From contig CM069876.1 of the NCBI GenBank assembly GCA_036172665.1, positions 38,161,001 to 38,225,000 on the forward strand: 64,000 nt of DNA, given 5' to 3'. The position numbers and the translations under genes were made by a program. The number at the start of each line of letters is the position of its first letter. The stretch's first letter is position 1. Positions 32,301 to 44,300 of the stretch are shown piece after piece. The notes beneath the pieces were generated by a model, which did no database searches, was not told where the DNA came from, and worked only from the letters and a program-made list of their open reading frames with translations. The DNA is from Prosopocoilus inquinatus (lineage: Eukaryota; Arthropoda; Insecta; Coleoptera; Lucanidae).

Positions 32301-35300
32301 GAACTTGAACACTGATGTCAAATGATTGTCAAATGCTTAATTTTTATAGATATGTGGTACATGTACAATCGGGAGCATTAAATTTGGGTTGTCACTGTCA
32401 AACAAAACATCAGTTTTAATTCCAGAAATTATAATCTCCTTAGTTTTAATCAAATGCAAATTCGATGCTAATCTATGATAATTTAATAAATTAGTTGCAA
32501 TTTGTGTTCATTTGTTTTTAGATTTATTCTGCTGCGCCCCCCTTGGAAGACTTACGCGCGCCACACAGTTTGGGAAACGCTGACCTAACTTAACTTGATT
32601 CACCTCAAGTAAAAAAAATAAGAAAAGGAAGTATTAAAAAATTAAAAGTCAAAAATCAAGCTCAACAAATCTCAAGGGCAATCCAATTCAACTGAACTCA
32701 ACCAAACTGTACTCAGTTGAAGTAAAAAAATTAAAAAAACGATTGGGTAAAGCGAATGACGACCAGTGCCAAGGTCAATCCAACAACTGAACTCAATTCA
32801 TCTCAAGCGAAAAATTAAAAATAAAAAAAACAAAAAGATTCAATCAAAATTTAAAAAAAAATATTAAAATTTACACGTGGATTAAAATGAACCTCAACAA
32901 ATCTCAGGGTCAACTGAACTCGCCCAACTTATATCGTATTGCGTTCCAATTTACACAAGCATTTTTAAAAAATTAAATTACTAATAAAAAATAAAGAGCA
33001 AAAAGAAATGTAAAAATTACGAATTAAAGTTAAGCTCAACAAATCTCAAGGTCGATCCAACCTAACTGACAGCAACACACAAGTAAAAAATTAATAAATA
33101 CAAGAAAAATTAAAAGTAAAAATTAAAAATGAACCTAACAGTTCTCAACTCCATTTAACACAAATTAAAATTAAAAATGCCAAGAAATGAAAAGTATAAA
33201 AATGATTACACAAATTACAAATCAATTAAAACGAAGCTCAATCAATCTCATCGTTAACATACCCCCACCTAGTTCTATTCAATCCAAGCAAAAATTAAAA
33301 AAAACAAAATAAGAAAGCTAAAAAATCCGTTAAACACTGAACTTTATTTTTACGTATTTTAAAATTATTGTCAAAAATTAATTCACCCATTTTGGTCATC
33401 AATAGCCATTGTAGAAAAAAGTAAGCCAAATAGCTACTACGGTTTATCGCCCGTTTGGTGATAAATCGCAACGGTTGGCAACACTGTCCCACACGAAAAT
33501 CGTACATGAAATTAAAAAAAAAATCTGGCAACTGTGGAATTACTTGCAATACTTTTTTTGGAATTAATTCTTTAATTTACTATAAGAACCAATAATGTCA
33601 GCTTATAAAGGATGCACACTATTTTTTTTTTGAGACAACTGCAGAAATTCACATGAATTTGTTTCTTTTTCTTTTTCTTTCTTCTTTTGGGGGGAGGACA
33701 CCAGTTATTGGACGCGTTCAGCGGATGCGTTGCTTACTCAGCAATCGATTGTGATTGGCTCACATGAAGCTAATAGCCAATTACAACCGACTGCTGAGTA
33801 AGTAACGCATCCGCTGAACGCGCCCATTGTTTTGCATGATGATGCCGGTTACCCGACTTTCTCCGGCCCGGTCGGTGAGAATTAAAAGGTACTAAATCCA
33901 GGAGACCAAATTGTCATCAGTTGCTTAGTGTCTTTTTCCATCAAAACATTTTCTTGCAGGTGGCAATCTAACCTAACCACAGAATATAAGGCAGACACGT
34001 AATTTCATTTTTAAGTTTGGCAATTAGTTCCTTTTAATTCTCACCGATTCAATAATTAAGGAACTGGAAATCTTGTTTATTATTTTGCTGTGTGCAATAA
34101 TTTTTTTTAATATTTCCATTAATAATTACATTTATTTTAAAATTTTACTATTATTTTTAATTTTTTAAAGTAATTTAATAATTTTGTGCTTTAATGTAAG
34201 TTGACTTTTTTTTTCTAAATTACTAACTTTTATATTACCCGTCAACAAAAAGTACAAATTTTTCTGAAATTAGAAAGAAAAATAGAAATTTTTTTTGAAC
34301 ATTAGAAAAAATATAGGTTGTCACATTAAACAAAAGTATATAAGCAACCACAGAAACAACTGTGTTCATTGGGTTGCCTATACTAAGGTTTTTTGTTATT
34401 TGAAGAGGTGTAATTTATTATTTTTTAATGTGTGATTAAAATTATAATTTTTAAACGTACTTCATTTAATTTTCCTTGGTAATTTAGGTCATAATTAAAA
34501 AAAGATAAATTAGTTAATATTTTTTTGTATGTCCATTCTTTATTTCCCGAAATCAAGAAGAAATCGAAAATCGTTTAAACACTCGACAACTTCTTAACAA
34601 AAAAATATTTCTACCGCCTTTAGTGTAGGCAACCATACGAACTACTGAGTTTTGGTTTGCCAATACTTGGCTATGCCTTTCGTTAAAAATATCGGTTTTA
34701 TTTATTTTTATGTGAATTGACAAGTTAAATATAAATTAAATAGTTAAATTAAAATAATAATAAGAAAAATAATTTTATATTTATATAATATTTAAAGTTA
34801 TAGCTACTATTATTAAATTTAGGAAAGTTTCCCTATCGCAGTCAATTGTGAAAGTGTTTTTTGACCGAAAGTCAGAGAACACTGTGGGAAGTCAGAGATT
34901 GTTTTAAATAAAATAAAATAGGAATCCTGAAAGGTAAATAATACTTAAAAGCTTACCTTTAGTTCGTAACTCACAGCGTGCCTGGAAAGATGTACTTCAT
35001 CCAAATCGCCGTGTTCCTTCTTGTAATTCAAAGTGTACCCGCTGATGGGGGCGCCCCCGTTATTCCCCGGCTTCCAGTGCAGGAGAACACTGCTACTCGT
35101 GGCACTCGTCACGTACAATAAGGGTGCTGCCGGTGGCACTTGAACTATCAGTCCGTACGTCGACCTATCAGATCCCTGGCCATTGTCTACTTGGCAAGTA
35201 TAATTGCCCGAATCCGACAGTTGCAAATTGGACAGAATTAGTTCGCCCGTATCTAACAATTGAATGTTATGGTTCGCGCCACCCTTCAGCACTTGATCTC

Positions 35301-38300
35301 CTCGCAGCCATTCACGACGGGGCGAACCCACGGCTATGCAAGATAAGGCGACCGAACCCCTCCAAGGACGAACGACGACTCCCCCGAAAGAGATAATTCG
35401 AGCTGGCACTAAAATATTACAATTAAGAAAGATTATTAATATTACTGTTACAACTAAGAAAAAAAAGTCGTATTTTTGGCGGGGAATGGAGGGGAGGCGG
35501 TGAGTAAAATAAAAATGCGAAGTCCTACCTCTGTTTGATGCAACTTGCGTTACCATCCGAGTCGCTTGCCCTTCGCCTATCCTGGTGGATGCGGTCAACC
35601 AAAACTGGTACTCCACATGGGGTTGAATCCCTTTAGCTTCGTAACTAGTGTGTTGGCCGGAAATGATTTGCTTAGCGTGATCTATTTCCTGCCTTCCATC
35701 AATTCCCATGCTCTTCTTATACAAGTTGTACTTGGTGATGATTCCGTTGGGCTCGGTGGGCGGAAGCCAAGAAATCAAGAATGATTGTGGTGAACTGACG
35801 ACGATTTTTATGTCGGTTGGGGGTCCGGGGACTATGAAATTACACGGTGGTTATTAATTAGGCGGATACATGATTTGGGGTTAAAACGAACCGTCTTCCT
35901 CGGTTTGGCAGTAGGTGGTGGCAGTGAGAACCCCATCTCCGACTTTCGTGAAAGCCAGCACTTGCAAACTGTAGTTTGTGAACTTTCTCAAGCCGGTGAT
36001 GACGGTGGTGAGCGCGGTGGTTTTCCTCGTTTCCATCTCGTCGTTGCCTGAAAATCACACGTACTATAACACCTGCCCCAATTATTATCGTTAAATGATC
36101 GGGCGCCACCTTGCCAATTATCATCCAAGACCGGCTCGTACGTCAGCTTGTACCCCTGAAGGATTCCGTTGCAGTAATCAGCGGGCGGGGGTTGCCAGCT
36201 AATTTGCAAGGATTGGGAGGTCAGGGCTGCGCAGCGCACGTCTTCAGGTGGCATACTAGGGACTAATCAATGATTAGAAATTTGTTTAACCCCCTCGACT
36301 TAAGCAAGAGCTTACCATCCTCCATAGTCTGCGCGGACGCCGGTTCGGTTAAAGGCCCCGCGCCAACCTCGTTGAAAGCCTGGGCCACAACCGTATACCT
36401 CGTGTACTTCGCCAACCCCCCCAGCAAGACTTCGCCAGCGCCGTCTTCCCCATCCCCGGTAACCGACGTGAAGTTGTACGAGCCGGTGTTCTCCACGCGG
36501 TAGCCCACATTAAACCCTAGGATATCGCCATGCCTCAGTTCGGGGATGGGTGGGGACCACGTCACCAAAATTTCGGTGGAAGACACGGGCCGCACCGAGA
36601 GGTTCAGGGGCGGCCCGGCGGGGCGTTGAGGTTCCGTTCGTACGACCAACTCCGCACTTGGTGCACTTTTTCCAGCTGGGCCTTCAGCGATAACGCGGAA
36701 GGCGTACTTCGTGGCGGGTTTCAAATCATCGATGAGGATGGTGAATGGCAGTGGGATGTCAGTTAGGTCGATTTGGTGCCAAGGTCCTGTTAATAAAAAG
36801 GATTAAAATAAAAAGGTTCAGGAAACAAAATCCCCTTTGGGGGTGTTCTGGTAACTTTATTTTTTTTAATTTTGTTTTGCAAATCCTAATCAGGTCAAGA
36901 AGCGATCGTAGGATGTCTTAATGTGAATCTTTTCTTTAACTTTTTTATTTTTTAAAATAGTGATAGTAATCGACTCACTTTCAATTTCCCGATACTCAAC
37001 AATAAACTTAAACACTTCGTTGGAATCCCCGGATTTATGCTGCCACTTCAAGCTTATCGATCTGCTGCTAATCATGGGCGCTTCTAAGTGTTGCGGGCTT
37101 AGGGGTGGCTCTTGTACCAGAAGCTGAACCAGTTGTTGATCCTTGCCGTACAAGTTGCTGGCCTGGCAGAAATAAGCGCCGCTGTCGGTGGCTTCCGCGT
37201 TGACGATCTGCATTTCCGCCGCGACGCCGTCAGGCGTCACGTCCTGCTTCACGTGAATCCGATAGTTCGTCGAAGGATTGAGCTCCGACTTGCCGCCCCT
37301 CAGCCAGATTACGCTGATGGGCTTATCCCCGTTGACGTCGCAGTGGAGCGTCGCCGTGTCACCCTTCTTAACGGTGACGAGCCTAGACGGCGCGGAAAAG
37401 TACGGCGACGCTGCAATTTCAACGCGTTAAACTACCACTTTTTTGTTCTTCCTAAGGGACGTACAATTTACGCGGAGCTGGATGACTTTCCCCAGGCCCG
37501 TCCCTATCCCGTTTTCCGCCTGGCACAAGTAAAATCCCTCCCTGTCTTCTTTCACGTGTTGCAAAAGTAACGTGCCATTCTCTAGGACTTTCGTGTACAT
37601 GTGGTCTCTTACTTCGTCGTAATCACCTGACTTACTACCTGAAGAGAAGATAAGATTTTTGATATCATCTTCGTAGATTTCAGGAGGATGACGAATGGGA
37701 AGGGCCTTAATTGGGAAATTTTAAATCGAAGTTTGGCAAATGAGAGCTTATGGAGAAGCTTGTAAGCAGATGAAATTTTATATTCCCGCTAGAGCGCAGC
37801 AGCTCCTGGGTAAATTTTGTAGCGCGGACAAGATTTTGTAAACAAAAATATTTTGGCGGGGAAAGAGAGCGAGATTTTAGTCGTTCTTTGCCTCCCTTTT
37901 GAGTAGGGTTGAAAAGTGTAACTCGGCGATTCTGTGAATAAGCTTTTTGTGTGTCGTTTCTTTCGAAGGCGAGCCAGTCCCTTCCCACTGTTTATTTGAA
38001 TCCTTTTGGTACACAATCGCAAAGAAGCGAGCAGAGGTCCTCGACTGCAGCACCTTACCTCTTGATTAGGTAGGGAATTGTCCAATTACTGTATTTGTGA
38101 TTATTAATGTCCCATAGAACGTCCGAAACGCCTCCTTATTAATTGTAAACTAAAGTGTTCAATAAACTCTTCATAACACTTTCTTAGGATTTTCATTTTA
38201 CGCATGTCTAAATATCCGTTAACTTTCTTAATTATTTGATACACTTGTACAGTTCTATGCCCAAGAACCGTTTCACGAAATTTTGGCCAAAAGACTGATT

Positions 38301-41300
38301 AGTTAGATGAGGATGAGATTTTAATTTGCTTAAATTTAGCAGAACAAAATCCTTATTTAATTAATTGAACAGGTTTTGTTACCCAGAAAGGCCCTGCTTA
38401 CAAGCCGAACAGGAAGGGAGATCTACGGTTGAACAGGGGGACAATATGGGACAAATTCTATAACACGGGTTGAGTCTGCGTCTTGTCAAAGAGCAGGCCT
38501 AACAAAACCCTTAAACCTAATAATAATATCCTGATTATCCCGTATTGCCCCGTTCGAGGGTGGTATATCGGTCGTAAAATTTTGAGTTTTGGAATTTTGG
38601 CAAATGAAGGGAAGGCATGTGAGAATGAAACCTAAATGGAAAGAGGTATTGAATACATTCGAGTTCAATAAGTAGATGGCCATTTTGTTTTTTTTTTTTA
38701 TAAAAGAAGAAGAAAGACCTGTAGCTTTCTTCCATGTGACGGTAGGTGTTGGTACTCCCTGAGCTTGGCAGTGTAAAGCAATATGACGATTGCGTTCCAC
38801 ACTAACGTCGGCGGGTTCTACCAACCATCGAGGTGGCACTGTAACAACGTCAAGGTCATATAGTAATTGTTTGCGAGGTGCGAGCTACATAGATGTTGCA
38901 ATTGTGCCGTGAGTGGTTACATTGACGACACTCTACACGGTTTGGGAGGGTGGCTACTTTACTGGTATTGCTGCAATAAGCAAATACTTGTGAGGGATTA
39001 TATAATCGTAAAATATATCCTTTGGCGGTGAATGTGTTGAAAGCGGAGCCAGTGTGGCTCTCCTACAGCTTGTAAACATATTTTGGCAGCGACTTGACGT
39101 ACTTTGACCGAGCAGAGTTGGTTTGATTTTGGTTGGGCCGTACGCCAAGTCGCCGGTTTTCATTAATATAAGTTCATGCAAGTGAAAGAACATAGACAAA
39201 TCCTACAGACCGACTGAAAACAAAAGAGGGTGCAACAGTACCTTGACCTGGGTCCAGTCGACGCATGTGCCAAAGCAACGGAGGGCGGGGAAGGAGGTGG
39301 GCGGAAGGAGACAGGCTGGGTGGTTACCTTTAACCTGTAGCTTGGCGGTGTACCTAACCTCAGCGGCAGGATTGCTGGCCACGCACGTGAAATCTCCGGA
39401 GTGGCGAGAGTCAAGGCTAGAAATGCTGAGGAGGCTAGAATAGGGGTCAAGGGCCGAGACGTTGGCGCCCAGAGAGGGCGTCAGCGGCTGCCCATCCTTG
39501 AGCCAGGAGACCACCAGTGGCGGATCCCCAGAACTCACGCCGCAGACGGTTCGGGTTCGCATGCCTTCCGACAGCCCGTCTTGGAAGGAAAAGGGCTCAA
39601 TAATAGGAGGAACTGAGAGAGAAGAGAAACAAACATCAGAGATAGAAAAGAAAGACTAAACGGCGCGGCACGACGCGCCTGATTACCATTCACCACGAGC
39701 TGCTGGGTGTGCGACACTTCGGCTGCTAGGTTCCTAACAACACAAGAGTAGTTCCCATTGTGTTCCGGCGATAGGCTTTCTATCAAGAGAATACTAGTAT
39801 ACTGGTCCACTTGCGTGATGGATACCATTTGTGCGGGATCCACGTTGCGTCCGTCTTTGTGCCAAGAAATCGTCAGAGGAACATCTCCCTTCGTTACCGA
39901 ACACGTCAAGCTTGCCCTATCACCCACGTGCAACGTGTCTTCGGCGTAAAACGGGCTAACTTTGGGGGGAACTGTAATAACATAGTAATCAAGACAAATA
40001 AAAAACAAGAACATATTTCTGGTGGAACTGATGGTAAGAAGAACAGCAATGGATCTGCAAAGAAAAATTAATTCACAAAACGCTTTTCAACCATTTAAGA
40101 ATATTTTGATCTTCTAACTTGCGCAAAAAAATATTAGTAAGGAAATCATCAGCTTCAAGACATTTTTTTTTGGTATCTCCTTTTTTGTTACTGTTGTTGG
40201 ATGAAATAGATGTACTATGGGTGTACTAGTTCAAAATCGCGGTCTAATTTTATATGGACTTTATGATTGTGATGGCTGTCCTAATTATTTTTCTTGACCA
40301 AAGCGAGAGTAAGCACAGTCACCTAATGCCAATTTACATTGACATGACCAAATAAGCGGCGCGTGGATTACGCTCGTATCAGGAAGGCATTTTAGGAGCG
40401 TGGAAAACGTCGAGAATGAGTAAGTACGTATAATCGAATGTCAAAATGCGAACTTAAGGTGTCAGCTCTGAAATTAAACATGGCCAGAGCAGGCCGGATC
40501 AATAATAAAAATAAATGCAAATGTTTTAGCAAAAATCTAAAGGAATCCTTCGAAATGAGGCAAGTAAATCACGCATATTCGAACGCCAAAATGTGAACTT
40601 AAGGTGTCAGATCTGAAATTAAAGATGACCGGAGCAGGTCAGATCAATAACGAAAAACGATATGCAAATGCCTTTGCAAAAATCTAAAAGAATACTTCGA
40701 AATGAGACAAGTAAATCATTCAGTACGCATATTCGAACGCCAAAATGTGAACTTAAGGTGTCAGCTCTGAAATTAAAGATGGCCGGAGCAGGCCGGATCA
40801 ATAATAAAAAATAAATGCAAATGTTTTAGCAAAAATCTAAAGGAATCCTTCGAAATGAGGCAAGTAAATCATTTAGCGCGCATAATCGAACGCCAAATTG
40901 CGAATTTAAGGTATCAGCTCTGAAATTAAAGATGGCCGGAGCAGGTCAGATCAATAACGAAAAAGGATATGCAAATGCCTTTGCAAAAATCTAAAAGAAT
41001 ACTTCGAAATGAGACAAGTAAATCATTCAGTATGCATAATCGAACGCCAAATTGCGAACTTAAGGTGTCAGCTCTGAAATTAAAGATGACCGGAGCAGGT
41101 CGGATTAATAACAAAAAAATATATATATGCAAATGCCGTTGCAGAAATCTAAAAGTCCTTCGAAATGAGGCAAGTAAATCATTCAGAACGTAAAATTTAA
41201 CGCCAAAATTCGAATTTAAGGTGTCAGCTCTGAAATTAAAGATAGCCGGAGCAGGTCGGATCAATGACAAAAAAATAAATGCAAATGCTTTTGCAAAAAT

Positions 41301-44300
41301 CTAAAAGAGTTTTTCGAAATGAGGCAAGTAAATCATTCAGTACGTATAATAGAATGCCAAAATGCGAACTTGAGGTGTCAGCTCTGAAATTAAAGATGGC
41401 CGGAGCAGGTCGGATCAATTACAAAAAGAAATGAAAGTGCTTCTGCAAAAATCTGAAAGAATCCTCCGAAATGAGGCAAGTAAATCATTCAGTACGCATA
41501 ATCAAACGCCGAAATGTGAACATAAGGTGTCAGCTCTGAAATTAAAGATGGCCGGAGCAGGTCGGATCAATGACAAAAAAAAATAAATGGAAAGGCTTTT
41601 GCGAAAATCTAAAAGAATCCATCGAAATGAGGCAAGCAAATCATTCAGTACAAAGGGACGTACAGAACCTGGTTTAAGTAAGTACTTAAGAAAGACTATG
41701 GTTCGGAAAAACGGGAAAATTTTGTGCCTGTAAAAACAATGAACAGAGACGGATTTAGGACTATAGTCCGTGGTCTATAAAAATAAATTTTAGGCCCGGT
41801 TTCTGGAAGCAATTTATGGGCCGATTAGTTTAACTAAGGATTAGAATGTGACATACGTTTTGTTATACTGCTGACTGTGTCACAATCTAATCATTAGTTA
41901 AACTAATCGGCCCATAAATCGCTTCCAGAAACCGGGCCTCAATCATTGGTACGAGTTACTAAACCTGATGATAGCGCAGGAATAAGTAGCTTGTCGGCAG
42001 TGGCGTCACGAAAATGGGGGATGACGGGGTGAGGTTCTCCATGCGCTGGATTTAAAGGGGTACGCACATCATCGTCCTCTTAAGTATAATAAGACCCAAG
42101 TAATATTTTTTCCCGGACACGACGACGATGTCTCTCGACGAGGATTGGTGAATTTGTGAAGTCTGTCATTTTGATTATATGTAATAATCGTGATGTTTCC
42201 CTCACATTCGTCAGGGAGACGTTCTATTCACAGTTGTCATCATGACATTTTCCCAATAGTCGTTATCAGGCGCTTTCCACTTGCCTCTGGGAACAACTCC
42301 AGACTGCGTTAGGGCACAAAGCCATTTGTTTTACTTAAAAAGCGAAGTTTTATTGGATTCCTTCCCCTTTCCCCTAACGAACAGCTTTTGACCAGGGGCG
42401 TGAAGCTCCAGTGGCAATTTTGTTGATCTTTGAGGTTATTCTGACGCATAAATAAGTACTTGAAAATTTTATAATCATGCTAATCATCTGTTTGCGGAAA
42501 ATATGTAAATATCAAGTTTAATTGATCAAACTAAACTTGTAAATCAAATGTGTTCAAATTTCGAGTTTCATTTGAGAACTATTCCATAGAACAAACTATT
42601 CAGAGTAGCTCCGAGAAGTTCCGAGTTCTGCGTCTCATGGACATTACGTTCTCATATCTTCTTAAGTGTTAATTATAAAGGAAAATGTCTTGTGTAAAAG
42701 TTACCGCCTGTAATGAGTTCTATCTCAGCAAATTATTTGCACATATACAGCATGTTCCATAAGTGAGTTATCTATCAAACTTATACTTTTTTAAGTGGAA
42801 TGCACCACTTTTTATTGTAGATTTCGATAGACCTCTTAAAAATAAGCATTTTCTATTCAGCAACTATAGCCTTAAATAAAACCATTCGCAATCTACAGCT
42901 ATTCAATTCAATTAAAGAGCTACAATGTAGAGGTATTTTATTCATAAAATAAAATAAAAAAAATTCCGTAGTGTTTCTAACTTATTAAAAATATCGTATA
43001 GAACAATCCTTATGAATAAGAACAACATTTTTTTTGTATGTTTGCACGGAAACAATTGAAATTTAAAAGTTTAAATTTCTCAAAAAATTTAAATGGAATG
43101 CCCTGTATATTTTATCATATTCGAATAGCTCGTTAAATTCTTTATCTTTACCTTGAAAACCATAAGCTTCAGACCAATACAAATTGCATTTGTTAGAAAC
43201 AGAATTTAACGAGCTATTCGAATATGATAAAATATACAGGGCGTTCCATTTAAATTTTTTGAGAAATTTAAACTTTTAAGTTTCAATTGTTTCTGTGCAA
43301 ACGTACACAAAAATGTTGCTATTACTCATAGGGATTATCCTACACGATATTTATAATTAGTTAGGTACACTAAAGAAATTTTTTTTATCCGCTGATTATG
43401 AATAAAATACCTCTACATTTTAGCTCTTTAATTCAATTGAACAGATGTACATTACGAATGGTTCTCTTTAGGGCTATAGTTGCTGAATAGCAAATGCTTA
43501 TTTTTAAGAGATCTATCGATATATGCAATAAAACTGGTACATTCAATTTAAAAAAGTATAAGTTTGATAGTTAACTCACTTATGGGACACGCTGTATATG
43601 TGGAAATAAGTTGTTGAGATAGAACTCATTACAGGCTTACTTAACTTTTGTAGAAGACATTTTCTTTTATAATTAATAGTTAAAGCGCTATTGAAGAAAT
43701 CGATAGCAATTACCCATCCTGTATATGGAGAAGCAGCTAACGTGACGTTTTCCTGAGAGTTTTTGTGACGTTTTCTTGACATTTGTCATTGTGACGTTTT
43801 GCCGTTAATCGTTGAACGACGGACGAAACCCCAGACGGAGGCAGTCTTCGAATAACATCTGCTCTTTAGAGCATATAACATAAGAACCCACATAGTATAT
43901 CTAATTCACGATAATATGAAATGTCTTTAAAGCTGATGGAGATCCCTTTTCTTCTTCTTCATCTTTGGAAGTATAATCTCGCTAGTTCGGACACACTCCG
44001 ATCCGGTCATCTTTCTTGATATTCAATAAAAAATTGGTAACTCCAGTACTTAATCGAATGTCTTGGCTAGTGTGTGTAGGCATTTAGAGTGAGCCAGACA
44101 AAACATGATTTTAATATGTCATAGCTCTTTTCTTTCTCTCTTCTAAACTCAATTCGGGGACATACTATACATATTTTCTTTGTATTACGTTTTGTTTGTA
44201 TTCCATATTGTTTATTTCTGTATACATTTTTAGACAAAAATTTTTCTGTATTAAAATATCCGTTTTAATCATATAATTTAAACACGTGGAGTTCCTTTTA

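Noticed and set aside
39328..39971. Two consecutive constitutive Ig domains
   Set aside because: Both being used would give eleven Ig domains. Equal length, equal phase and the known Dscam2 exon pair favour alternative use.
40407..41652. CRISPR-like array
   Set aside because: Units are about 153 bp with no short repeat and unique spacer pattern, and the context is a eukaryotic intron.
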